Part shown: piece by piece, positions 1-10,777 of the stretch
How positions within the stretch are numbered: position 1 is the first letter of the stretch
How the letters are laid out: the number at the start of each line of letters is the position of its first letter
Assembly: GCA_934045905.1 (NCBI GenBank)
Contig: OW203763.1
Coordinates: 48,162,775-48,226,774 of the forward strand
DNA from: Leuctra nigra
Lineage: Eukaryota > Arthropoda > Insecta > Plecoptera > Leuctridae
Length of the DNA stretch: 64,000 nucleotides
Direction: 5' to 3'
Made by a program: the position numbers and the translations under genes
Notes under the pieces: model-generated
The model's input: the letters and a program-made list of their open reading frames with translations, nothing else
The model's database searches: none
What the model was told of the DNA's origin: nothing

Positions 1-337
1 TTTTCCAATAAAGTAAAAAGAAGCTCTCTATATATTAAAGGTAAGAAGCTTCTTACCTCTAAAATATTGTTTCACAAAAAGTTGGTCAGTTATCGGTTGA
101 AATATGTTTGATTCGCCGACAACGCCGAGCGTCGATAATGTCGCGCCGCAAAGACTCGGGAAGGGAAGAGTTCCACTGAGACTTTCTCGCGTCTTTTGGT
201 CAACGACAACCAGACCAGACAACCAGACCAGATAACCAGACAACAACGAGAAACCAGACCAGAAAACCAGACAAGTTGCGCGCCGTGTAAGTGAATACAG
301 AATAATACATGTGTTATAACGCTGGCCTCGGACGTTG
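1..337. other. Left flank of the minisatellite, no gene recognised
   Basis: No coding sequence is supported here. A short imperfect tandem of ACCAGAC-type motifs lies around 205-275. A GTGTAAGT donor-like site is at about 287-294, closely resembling the GTGTAAGT at 3940-3947 on the other side of the minisatellite. Confidence 0.4.
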
Positions 338-3300
338 ACGCGCAACACGATGACAAGACACGCTGATGAGAGGGTGGACGACAACCCCCCCCCCCCCCCC
401 CCCCCCCCCCACGAGTTCGCCGCCGACCTCCGTCTTCACCTCCAGGCTTAGAGACTTCATGACGCGCAACACGATGACAAGACACGCTGATGAGAGGGTG
501 GACGACAAACCCCGCCACGAGTTCGCCGCCGACCTCCGTCTTCACCTCCAGGCTGCTGGAGACTTCATGACGCGCAACACGATGACAAGACACGCTGATG
601 AGAGGGTGGACGACAAACCCCGCCACGAGTTCGCCGCCGACCTCCGTCTTCACCTCCAGGCTGCTGGAGACTTCATGACGCGCAACACGATGACAAGACA
701 CGCTGATGAGAGGGTGGACGACAACCCCCCCCCCCCCCCCCCCAACGAGTTCGCCGCCGACCTCCGTCTTCACCTCCAGGCTGCTAGAGACTTCATGACG
801 CGCAACACGATGACAAGACACGCTGATGAGAGGGTGGACGACAAACCCCGCCACGAGTTCGCCGCCGACCTCCGTCTTCACCTCCAGGCTGCTGGAGACT
901 TCATGACGCGCAACACGATGACAAGACACGCTGATGAGAGGGTGGACGACAAACCCCGCCACGAGTTCGCCGCCGACCTCCGTCTTCACCTCCAGGCTGC
1001 TGGAGACTTCATGACGCGCAACACGATGACAAGACACGCTGATGAGAGGGTGGACGACAAACCCCGCCACGAGTTCGCCGCCGACCTCCGTCTTCACCTC
1101 CAGGCTGCTGGAGACTTCATGACGCGCAACACGATGACGAGACACGCTGATGAGAGGGTGGACGACAAATCCCGCCTCGAGTTCGCCGCCGACCTCCGTC
1201 TTCACCTCCAGGCTGCTGGAGACTTCATGACGCGCAACACGATGACAAGACACGCTGATGAGAGGGTGGACGACAAACCCCGCCACGAGTTCGCCGCCGA
1301 CCTCCGTCTTCACCTCCAGGCTGCTGGAGACTTCATGACGCGCAACACGATGACGAGACACGCTGATGAGAGGGTGGACGACAAATCCCGCCTCGAGTTC
1401 GCCGCCGACCTCCGTCTTCACCTCCAGGCTGCTGGAGACGTCATGACGCGCAACACGATGACGAGACACGCTGATGAGAGGGTGGACGACAAATCCCGCC
1501 TCGAGTTCGCCGCCGACCTCCGTCTTCACCTCCAGGCTGCTGGAGACTTCATGACGCGCAACACGATGACAAGACACGCTGATGAGAGGGTGGACGACAA
1601 ACCCCGCCACGAGTTCGCCGCCGACCTCCGTCTTCACCTCCAGGCTGCTGGAGACTTCATGACGCGCAACACGATGACGAGACACGCTGATGAGAGGGTG
1701 GACGACAAATCCCGCCTCGAGTTCGCCGCCGACCTCCGTCTTCACCTCCAGGCTGCTGGAGACTTCATGACGCGCAACACGATGACAAGACACGCTGATG
1801 AGAGGGTGGACGACAAACCCCGCCACGAGTTCGCCGCCGACCTCCGTCTTCACCTCCAGGCTGCTGGAGACTTCATGACGCGCAACACGATGACGAGACA
1901 CGCTGATGAGAGGGTGGACGACAAATCCCGCCTCGAGTTCGCCGCCGACCTCCGTCTTCACCTCCAGGCTGCTGGAGACTTCATGACGCGCAACACGATG
2001 ACGAGACACGCTGATGAGAGGGTGGACGACAAATCCCGCCTCGAGTTCGCCGCCGACCTCCGTCTTCACCTCCAGGCTGCTGGAGACTTCATGACGCGCA
2101 ACACGATGACAAGACACGCTGATGAGAGGGTGGACGACAAACCCCGCCACGAGTTCGCCGCCGACCTCCGTCTTCACCTCCAGGCTGCTGGAGACTTCAT
2201 GACGCGCAACACGATGACGAGACACGCTGATGAGAGGGTGGACGACAAATCCCGCCTCGAGTTCGCCGCCGACCTCCGTCTTCACCTCCAGGCTGCTGGA
2301 GACTTCATGACGCGCAACACGATGACAAGACACGCTGATGAGAGGGTGGACGACAAACCCCGCCACGAGTTCGCCGCCGACCTCCGTCTTCACCTCCAGG
2401 CTGCTGGAGACTTCATGACGCGCAACACGATGACGAGACACGCTGATGAGAGGGTGGACGACAAATCCCGCCTCGAGTTCGCCGCCGACCTCCGTCTTCT
2501 CCTCCAGGCTGCTGGAGACTTCATGACGCGCAACACGATGACAAGACACGCTGATGAGAGGGTGGACGACAAATCCCGCCTCGAGTTCGCCGCCGACCTC
2601 CGTCTTCACCTCCAGGCTGCTGGAGACTTCATGACGCGCAACACGATGACGAGACACGCTGATGAGAGGGTGGACGACAAATCCCGCCTCGAGTTCGCCG
2701 CCGACCTCCGTCTTCACCTCCAGGCTGCTGGAGACTTCATGACGCGCAACACGATGACGAGACACGCTGATGAGAGGGTGGACGACAAATTTCGCCTCGA
2801 GTTCGCCGCCGACCTCCGTCTTCACCTCCAGGCTGCTGGAGACTTCATGACGCGCAACACGATGACGAGACACGCTGATGAGAGGGTGGACGACAAATCC
2901 CGCCTCGAGTTCGCCGCCGACCTCCGTCTTCACCTCCAGGCTGCTGGAGACTCATGACGCGCAACACGATGACGAGACACGCTGATGAGAGGGTGGACGA
3001 CAAATCCCGCCTCGAGTTCGCCGCCGACCTCCGTCTTCACCTCCAGGCTGCTGGAGACTTCATGACGCGCAACACGATGACGAGACACGCTGATGAGAGG
3101 GTGGACGACAAATCCCGCCTCGAGTTCGCCGCCGACCTCCGTCTTCACCTCCAGGCTGCTGGAGACTTCATGACGCGCAACACGATGACGAGACACGCTG
3201 ATGAGAGGGTGGACGACAAATCCCGCCTCGAGTTCGCCGCCGACCTCCGTCTTCACCTCCAGGCTGCTGGAGACTTCATGACGCGCAACACGATGACGAG

Positions 3301-3778
3301 ACACGCTGATGAGAGGGTGGACGACAAATCCCGCCTCGAGTTCGCCGCCGACCTCCGTCTTCACCTCCAGGCTGCTGGAGACTTCATGACGCGCAACACG
3401 ATGACGAGACACGCTGATGAGAGGGTGGACGACAAATCCCGCCTCGAGTTCGCCGCCGACCTCCGTCTTCACCTCCAGGCTGCTGGAGACTTCATGACGC
3501 GCAACACGATGACGAGACACGCTGATGAGAGGGTGGACGACAAATCCCGCCTCGAGTTCGCCGCCGACCTCCGTCTTCACCTCCAGGCTGCTGGAGACTT
3601 CATGACGCGCAACACGATGACGAGACACGCTGATGAGAGGGTGGACGACAAATCCCGCCTCGAGTTCGCCGCCGACCTCCGTCTTCACCTCCAGGCTGCT
3701 GGAGACTTCATGACGCGCAACACGATGACGAGACACGCTGATGAGAGGGTGGACGACAAATCCCGCCTCGAGTTCGCC
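338..3778. repeat. 108-bp minisatellite, about 32 units
   Basis: Units begin near GACGCGCAACACGATGAC and repeat every 108 bp. Two main variants occur. Type A has GACAAGACAC together with AAACCCCGCCAC; type B has GACGAGACAC together with AAATCCCGCCTC. Units in the left half alternate A and B; from about 2540 to the end nearly all are B. Because 108 is divisible by 3 and the unit lacks stops in two frames, long open frames exist on both strands (plus 366-2957 and 2954-3892; minus up to 947 codons). I read these as by-products of the repeat. Two units (386-411 and 726-743) carry runs of C replacing unit sequence. A 1-base deletion near 2952 shifts the plus frame. Each unit also holds a pyrimidine-rich tract ending CACCTCCAG that resembles a 3' splice site. 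Confidence 0.95.
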
Positions 3779-3788
3779 GCTCTCTCAG

Positions 3789-3941
3789 CGACGCCAGCAA
3801 GGGAATTGCTGTTAGTCAGACACCGAAGAGGAGACCGATCCGTATCACCCGATGCGTCGAACATAACGTGTTCGATCTGGAGGACATCGTGACGTTGCAG
3901 TCAGTTGGGCGAGACAACGTCGACCAGCGCCTCCGGGTCGT
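3789..3941 (+). CDS. Possible internal exon after the minisatellite, unknown product
   Basis: Directly after the last repeat unit there is CTCTCTCAG, usable as an acceptor. It is followed by about 51 open codons of ordinary mixed composition (Asp-Ala-Ser-Lys, then a basic KRRPIR stretch, then FDLEDIVTLQ). The stretch ends at a strong donor, GT/GTAAGT, at 3942. The frame differs from the open frame of the repeats, so it is not just a continuation of them. I recognise no family and no neighbouring exon that joins it, so it could be a chance open stretch or part of a decayed gene. Confidence 0.25.
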
Positions 3942-3949
3942 GTAAGTTC

Positions 3950-4306
3950 CGTCTTGGGCGCAGACTACGACGCCGAACCAGGCGCCCAGAGTCCAGACCG
4001 CGCCAGCTCCGTCTTCAGCACGGCGTCACTATGCATTTGTGGCGTTCGGATGCCGCCATCCTTCCGCATTAGCAATAGCAATATGTATGGTCAAAGTATT
4101 ATAATCAGTGGGAATGAGTTTGTTTTTATTGAAAATATTGTTTGTTACTCCTGGGCTGTATATTTCTTAGTTTCCTCGTCGTCTCGTATTAATTGATACG
4201 CCGTCACTACCACGCTTAATAGATAGCACTCCAGTGTGCAGTGAGCCTGTATCACGTGAAACGAGACGACAAGGATATTTAGAAACGCCCTCCAGGGGTG
4301 CGATCA
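3950..4306. other. No gene seen
   Basis: AT-rich sequence. The only longer open frame (3954-4196) has no recognisable domain and an unconvincing composition. Confidence 0.4.
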
Positions 4307-4410
4307 CATAAAATGATAACTTCCTTGTCACGGTGACAAGTCCCTAGAAGGCCGTGAATAACAATGAGATGAGAAGCTTGTCACCGTGATAAGAAAGTTA
4401 TCATTTTATG
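4307..4410. repeat. 104-bp hairpin (near-perfect inverted repeat)
   Basis: CATAAAATGATAAC at 4307 is the reverse complement of the end at 4397-4410, and the pairing continues inward through CTTGTCACGGTGACAAG-type sequence for about 33 bases. Probably a small foldback MITE. Confidence 0.75.
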
Positions 4411-4751
4411 AATTTTCCCACCTCTGGACATAACACAGAAACTAATGTTCGGCGATAGGGGCGATGAACAGTGCTCATTCTTTGATTTGTGATGTTGTCG
4501 GAAACGTGGTTGTCTAATAGAGATGACAGTGACATGAAGTAGACAGACCGCCTGAAGAAATGGAAGAATGAATGGAAGAACGTCGACTTGTAGTCGAGAT
4601 TAATCCAGTGGAATAATGTCGACTGAGAGTCGACGTTCTTCCAATCGAGGACTGTGTTTTCACGATACTGGAATAAGAGCGACTTTTGAGTGACGTTCTT
4701 CCACTTTATAAAAATGTATTTTAAGTGCCTAATCTGGAAGTACGTCGACTC

Positions 4752-5977
4752 CAGTGTTGGGACTTATCTAGATACATGTATCTAGATACAGTATCTAGAT
4801 ACGTTTTGTGTATCTATATTTATATATCTAGATACAATTATTTTCACGTATCTGTATCTGTATCTAGATACAAATATGACTGTATCTTTGTATCTAGATG
4901 CGCAGATACATTTCTTTCGAACATTCTTAAAATTTGAAGTGAAATTTGCAGAAGAATTTACAAAACTAATTATCAGTGTCGTGCCGTGTCATGTCATACT
5001 TTCGGGTTATAATTATTATTAGTACCCAAGGGCGTATTCAAGGGTGGGCCGGGGAGGCCATGCCTCCCCCCATACCCCCCAAGATCAGGGTTTCATCTAA
5101 GAAAATAAGCAAATTTAAAATAATAGGTATACAGTGCAAAAAAACTAAAAATAGACATATCATGTCAAAAACGTTCCAAAATGGTTAGAATTGAGTTAAA
5201 ATTTCAAAACATTTCGGACTTGCATTATCTTAATGAGTTTAATTAATGTACCTATTTTTAAAACTCTTGGACCAATTTTTGTATATTTTGTATATTTACA
5301 ATTTCCCCAAAATAGCTTTACACTGTGATTCAAAATTGCATCTAAGTGATGACCTTGAGCCAAAATTTTCTTGGGGGCTACGCCCCCGAACCCACTGTTT
5401 TACACTGCTGTTTTTCAAAATATTAATAATGTCCGGCCCCCCCCCCCCCCCCCCCCCCCCCGAAATTTCATCATGGATACGCCCTTGGCAGTACCTACCC
5501 ATTTGCTGTTCAGTTCAGAAGAATTTACAAACTAATTCATATGTAATAATAATCAATATCGTATGCTGTTCAGTGAATAAATTATCAGAAGTTGGTAGGT
5601 ACTAATTTGATATTTAGTTCAGAAGACATTACAAAATAATTATGAACATTATTTGCTTTAACTTTGATTTGCTGTACAGTTTGAACAATATTTTTTAGAA
5701 AAATTATGAATTCAATTGTTTTTAGTACAGCGAAATAAATCTAGTATCATCAATATCTATTATATATGGAAAATATAAAATTTCATTATCCTAACACTGC
5801 CTTGAAAATGTATCTATGTATCTACAGTTGTATCTAGATACATATTTTTGTATCTTGTATCTGTATCTAGATACGATTTATAATTTGTTTTGTATCTATC
5901 TGTATCTTTATACAAATATCCACCTGCATCTGTATCTGTATCTAGATACAAAATAAAACGTATCTGACCCAACACGG
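4752..5977. mobile_element. TATCTAGATAC-rich hAT-like MITE, copy 1
   Basis: Starts CAGTGTTGGGAC and ends CCCAACACGG (one changed base from CCCAACACTG). It is flanked by a perfect 8-bp duplication GTCGACTC at 4744-4751 and 5978-5985. Both subterminal regions are dense in TATCTAGATAC and TGTATCTG repeats, in inverted orientation. No coding capacity. The 8-bp duplication points to the hAT superfamily. A second copy lies at 24018-25611. Confidence 0.9.
5027..5487. mobile_element. 461-bp hAT-like MITE nested in copy 1
   Basis: Terminal repeats CAAGGGCGTATTCA and TGGATACGCCCTTG. Flanks are TTAGTACC and GCAGTACC, an 8-bp duplication with 6 matches. The related copy near 25120 has the unoccupied site (CAGTACCCATTTGCTG), which confirms the insertion. 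G- and C-homopolymer tracts lie just inside the ends. Confidence 0.88.
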
Positions 5978-6110
5978 GTCGACTCTCAGTCGACGCTTTT
6001 CCACTGGAATAAAGTCGACTAAAGTCGACGTTAATCCACTTCATGAAAAGACCATGTCACACAAGTAAGTCGACGTATTCCAGTCGACGTTATTCAGGCG
6101 TCCCAATTCC

Positions 6111-6350
6111 ACTATACGTCCACTATAGTTCTATCGGAACACAATGCATTGACTGCACACCTATGAAATCTCTCACCATTGAACGCTAACGCCACCACTT
6201 AGCACTTATAAACAAAGCATTAGCGATGTCATCTTGACTGTAAACATGAGTTCTGTCGCTAACTGTACATACCAAGATGTTTGATTGATTAATATTGTTT
6301 AACGGCGTGTTGACAACTACAATTTTTACATTTAACTTTGTTGATCATTA
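6111..6350. other. No gene seen
   Basis: Unique-looking AT-rich sequence between the hairpin array and the RT remnant. No open frame or RNA gene recognised. Confidence 0.4.
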
Positions 6351-6902
6351 ATGGAGGTCATTGGGAGGGGTAGACCAAAAGGGCCAGGTCCGGGGGAGTC
6401 CAGCCTTGGTGGGAAGCAAGGGAAGCAAGGCGTACTTGTTAGAGCGTTACGTGAACTGAAGTGCGCGAAGACCATCAGCTTCCTTGCCACTGCAATAGGC
6501 GAACTGAACTATACGTCCCTGAAAAACTCCGTGACGGGCGTCTTCTCCTAATCCACAAAGGAGGCGACGACAAGCTGGTGACCAACTGGCGGCCGCTCAC
6601 CATCTTCTCAGTCATCAGGCGAGTAATCGAACGTGTATTTGACAAGAGACTGAGGTCATGCGTGAGATTCTCCGTCCACCAGCGAGGCTTTGTGTCGACT
6701 CCTGGAACTCACATCAACTCGTCACTCATCAACGGCTGTCTTCAGAACGCGAAGAGCATGAAACGTGACTGCTGCGTTGCTTTCCTTGACGTCAGTAAGG
6801 CGTTTGACAATATTGGTCACAAACATGTCATAGCCAGCCTTTCAAATCTTCCAGTCCCTGACGCCCTCTATCATTATAGACTCCATAGTACCATCAGTAC
6901 TT
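6351..6902 (+). pseudogene. R2-group-like non-LTR reverse transcriptase remnant
   Basis: Two overlapping frames (6351-6551 and 6461-6904) form one broken reading frame with a shift near 6520. The second carries NWRPLTIFSVIRR (RT fingers), HQRGF and AFLDVSKAFDNIGH, the RT A motif with its catalytic Asp. The RQ/HQ-RGF spacing and the wording before the A motif resemble R2/NeSL-type elements rather than the APE-type LINEs elsewhere in the window. The sequence stops before the YADD motif, so this is a 5'- and 3'-truncated fragment. R2-clade assignment is moderate; RT identity is firm. Confidence 0.7.
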
Positions 6903-7189
6903 AAATATTCAATCAGTATCCTTCATAACCATATGTATATCAACTCTGCATAAGAATGATAGTTTTTTTCCAGCTTACCACTGAGTGTTGCTAATCTAAT
7001 CATGTTACTTCGTAGCAAGATCTAGTAATTAAATCATGTTATTATTAGTATGTGCCATTTAATTAATTAGTCATATTGTTAAAAAATTATAATACTTAGG
7101 AATAATTAATCTTGTTATCTTTAATATTGTATCTATTGTATTGATCAGTACGCTGGATCTGAATGATCAGCCATGTATTTGGACAGCCG

Positions 7190-7530
7190 TCAATAAAGTT
7201 GAATTTACTACTAGATATATTGCCGGAATGGCCGGAATGGGGATGGACCGGGGGGCAGGAGGTTTCAGGCCGGTGGAACCAGATTCGGGGGGAAACCGTC
7301 TCGATGGGGGGGGGGGGGGGGGGGAAGCCGGTCCGAGGGGACCTTAAAATCGAGGATGGGCATGGTAGGTCGACCCTGGCTGCTTTTTGTCTGGGCCTCA
7401 CCACTGACCTGTCCGACATGGGTAACCCTTACACATGAGCAAATGCTCGCCGGCGTTGCTGCAGTGGATCATTAGCCAGCACAAACCCCACCACCGCGCT
7501 AAGGTGGCAGCCTTCGGGGGGAACCAAGAT
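7190..7530 (+). other. GC-rich tract resembling a LINE 3' end
   Basis: Contains a 17-base G run near 7306 and the string GACCTGTCCGACATGGGTAAC. Then follows a GCCGGCGTTGCTGCA block and CTTCGGGGGGAACC. This wording resembles conserved 3' tracts I associate with RTE-like LINEs in other animals. No intact reading frame. The match is from memory and weak. Confidence 0.3.
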
Positions 7531-7568
7531 GTTCTGGGCATTATTCTTCATGACTCAGTCAACTGCGT

Positions 7569-7838
7569 GTGTCTTGTTTAGAGCGTGTCGGCTGGATCAT
7601 GGTAGACAAACTGCACGAGTACCAAGGAGTTCTGGGCAGACTTCATCACTGGAGAGAGCAACTGAGAGATTGGTGGCAGAATCGTCGCGAGGAATCTCAT
7701 CTGCCAACAACATCACTCAACGGGGTCTTCAGTTTACGTCGTGAAAGCCAACAGCAGACACAACATGATCTGGAAGCCGAGCAACAGGATTATTCGCACA
7801 TTTACAGGTACATGTCGCACAGTTTGGAGAGAGGGTAG
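7569..7838 (+). other. Unassigned open frame, possibly an old coding remnant
   Basis: An open frame of about 75 useful codons holds an alpha-helical, Gln/Glu/Arg-rich stretch (for example HHWREQLRDWWQNRREE, then QQQTQHDLEAEQQDY). It is less AT-biased than its surroundings. I recognise no family. The position downstream of two LINE-like fragments makes a decayed element or exapted fragment as likely as a gene. Confidence 0.2.
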
Positions 7839-7930
7839 TCGGGTGGTTCCATGAGAAAATAACTGTGCCAGAGGGCAGATACAAGACTAAATCATTGGGG
7901 AGGATTACATCTGGTCTCAAGAGATACTTT

Positions 7931-9655
7931 CACATTGTGCATTTCTGAGTCAGTACGGAACACGTTTGGCAATTAGAGAACGTTCGAGTTATCCTTTTTT
8001 GTCATAATATTGTTATAATGTACAATAATGTACAATAATGTTATAATGTAAGTTCCCAACAACAACTTGTATCAGTTATTTGTCGATTTCAAAAGGCTAC
8101 TTGGAAGGTTAAGTGCTTCTTCCATGATCACGATTTTTCGCCGCGATGTCGCTTTGCGGCAGGATTACGCACCCATCGTCTTCCATGAATTGGCGATTAA
8201 CAGCAAAGCTCAGTGACATCTGGCGGCGAAACGCTGAACCCGCCAGGTGCGGATTGAAGAACCCAACATGGCTGCTATGCACGCTATTAGTCATTGACGC
8301 TGGCCACTGCTATCTATTTGATTGTTCTTAAATATAATTATGGAAATAGTGTCAAAGCACGGATATGCGTTAGGAACAAAGAGTACCGTTAGTAATAGAT
8401 ACTTTTCAGTGCCACAATGTAAAATAGAGCGGGAATATAAATTCCTTTCATACATTTCCAAATGAACCATTAATGGGGGCAAATTGGGCGCAACCAGTGG
8501 AAATTTCATACAATCTTGATGGTTCGGTTGATTAAAACTTTTGTAGTTCTATAGTGAAATATAAAACCTTCTAATCTCTTCTTTAGATTATGATTAATTA
8601 ATTAATTGACACAAAAATCGAAATGAGAACAGAACTTATGAATGAAAAGCGAATTTGTTACTCGGGTACAAAATCTATGTGAATTTGCCCCATTTCCTGT
8701 CTAGGTTTCCATCCATACATCATTACGCATTTAAATTGCTGCCACTCTATAATAGGTTGCTGAAAATTTCCCACGTACTTCATGATTTTATATAATTAAA
8801 TGTCCGAGGTATCCATATTAATTCGTAAATAAAATAAAACTCCCCCAAAACTCGCCGAAAAAATCCCGCTGTTTGCGAGTTTACTCCGACAGAACTACAA
8901 ATGATAAGGAGCTGAAATTTGTACACGTTATAGGACACATATGATAATTTATTGCATGCGATTTGTAGAAATATTTGAGTTGTGAGAAAAAAGTGACATA
9001 CATTTGAATTGAGCCTTTGATCAACAGTTTATACCTAGCGTTCGAAAAGCACACGTTAGAGATTAAACAATTTGGTAGCTTGTTATAAAGAATCAGCTCT
9101 GTTTTGCAAAGAAGTTTCCATTGTTGTCATAATTTGCCATAAAAGGTGTCTCCATTTAGTATAAAGTATCTTATTGATAATTGTGGTTTCAAGAATAGAA
9201 ATTGAGAGGAAGAAAATAATTGTGTATGTATTTTCAGCGAAGATTTAGACAATGTAGGTAACTCCCGTTAATGTCAGTGGGTGGACGAAAGTTAAATACA
9301 TTCTCACACATAACTCAATAAACCAAGGATAAATTCACATAGATGTATTAAAAGTTATTTCATGTTCATTTATGAATTCATAAGTAAACATAAAACCACC
9401 TACTTCCTACAAAGTAACTGCAAACAAATCCTTCAAACACGTAATTTTGTATGGTTTATTCTGTTTTTTCAAAAACAACTTCAGTAATTTTTCCCATTTT
9501 TCCCATTCAATAAATATGTTTGAAACTTACATATATTATATGCCAGTATGTTTTCTAAAATATGTTCAAGTTTCAAACCCCTATCTTTAATAGTGTTGAT
9601 GTAGTGACCTCACAAACAAGGGGATGTTTTGCACCACCCGGTATAAGAATAGCAC
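7931..9655. other. Gene-free AT-rich stretch with one transposon end
   Basis: No convincing open frame or RNA gene. Near 8020-8045 TACAATAATGT repeats. At 9631-9644 CACCACCCGGTATAA resembles one terminus of the ACCGGGTGGC palindromic family found at 15788, 24175 and 59846, but no partner end is visible. Confidence 0.45.
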
Positions 9656-9659
9656 TCAG

Positions 9660-9975
9660 CGCGTGAAATCTCCACCTGCTTATCCGCACCCGGTCCGCCA
9701 TTCGAAGGCGATCTCAGCGCTACTAGCGGAGGTGGTAACCGCGAATTGCCGTTGCGGCGCGATATTTTGAGATGAACCTAGCGGAATTTTAAGCAATTAC
9801 GAACAGCGTCAGAGCGCTCCTATCGGTAGTCGTTTACAGCGCATGCGCCAAAACCGCTGCCGCGTCGCGGAATAGCAAGTGTTGAAGTTGGCTCAACATT
9901 CAGCTGCGGTTCGCGTGACGTCACGCGGCGCTGCGATTCGAGCACTGATTGGCTGAGAGGCCAATATGGCGGCGC
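9660..9975 (+). promoter_or_regulatory. GC/CpG-rich promoter-like block upstream of SLC45-like gene
   Basis: About 300 bp much richer in G, C and CpG than its surroundings. Candidate sites near the right end are GCGCATGCGC (9839, NRF1 palindrome), TGACGTCA (9917, CRE), CTGATTGGCTG (9945, inverted CCAAT box) and AATATGGCGGC (9964, YY1-type). The last overlaps an ATG that opens a frame running into the first recognised SLC45 exon. The combination and position suit a TATA-less promoter, but transposon-borne CpG-rich sequence cannot be excluded. Confidence 0.45.
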
Positions 9976-10069
9976 GCAATCGCGTTGCGGCGATAAACCG
10001 CAACCATGGAAGACGGGCTTTAGGCTCCGAATTTAAGCAAACTAATTTATTGTGTTCCTGTTGTTTTAG

Positions 10070-10332
10070 AAAGAAATCTCGTTTTGAGCTGATTCGCGTG
10101 TCAGCTACTGTGATGGGTATCGAGTTCGCCTACGCTGCAGAGACCGCGTTTGTTTCCCCGACTCTCTTGAAGATTGGAGTGAAACATGAGCACATGACGC
10201 TCGTCTGGGCTTTGTCGCCCTTGATAGGGTTCTTCGTCACTCCAGTGTTGGGCTCATTGAGTGACAGATGTCGATTACCATGGGGCAGAAGACGACCGTT
10301 CATTGTCTTGCTCGCGATCGGTGTGCTGCTGG
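10070..10332 (+). CDS. SLC45-like transporter, exon 1 as recognised (TM1-TM3)
   Basis: Acceptor TTGTTTTAG at 10061-10069, donor G/GTAAGT at 10333. It encodes the basic juxtamembrane KKSRFELIR, then the family signature MGIEFAYAAETAFVSP, TM2 (LSPLIGFFVTPVLG) and the SLC45 loop SLSDRCRLPWGRRRPF, then part of TM3. The frame stays open upstream to an ATG at 9966 (MAARNRVAA). The exon may therefore really be 9966-10332 with translation starting there, or 10070 may be a true acceptor joined to an upstream exon I did not find. It ends with one base of a Gly codon, completed by exon 2. Confidence 0.9.
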
Positions 10333-10777
10333 GTAAGTTCTTGCACGTCTCTTGTCGGACAATGATGGCACTTATTGTCCCCTCGAACCTATACTTATTG
10401 GCCATAGGCGCCGGTTGGATATTATGCTATCATCCCTTGAGTCTTCTTTCGTATCATTCCAAGTCACTGGGTTGTCAGATGTCGCATGCTTTGACATCGA
10501 AACCAGTCAAACTTACTTCGATCTTAGGAATAGTGTGATTTTATTCAAATAACTTGCTTTTTATCTTGTGCAATTTTCACGCTTTGCCCTCATCTCATTG
10601 CTAAATCATATTCAATGCAAGTCTGCCTCGGGCAGTTGGTGAAAGTAGGAAGAACACTAATTTTCGCACTAATAACATGTGATAAAATGAGTTAAAATCT
10701 GGGTAATATTAGGTGATGATTTTCTCTCCAAGACATATCGCATCTTTGTACGAACTGAATGACTCCTGGTGTTGTAG

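Larger units (their letters stand above)
4559..6110. repeat. GTCGAC hairpin array, split by a transposon
   Basis: Units of the form TGGAATAA-n-GTCGACT ... AGTCGACGTT-n-TTCCA recur at about 4580, 4615-4650, 4670-4705, 4735-4751 and again at 5978-6020 and 6070-6105. Each can fold on itself around the GTCGACT/AGTCGAC core. The interval 4752-5977 is a later insertion: its target duplication GTCGACTC is itself part of this array. Confidence 0.7.

Noticed and set aside
90..3892. Giant open frames on both strands (947, 863, 312 and 268 codons)
   Set aside because: They are a consequence of a 108-bp unit divisible by three without stops; no non-repeat domain, and both strands cannot plausibly be coding.
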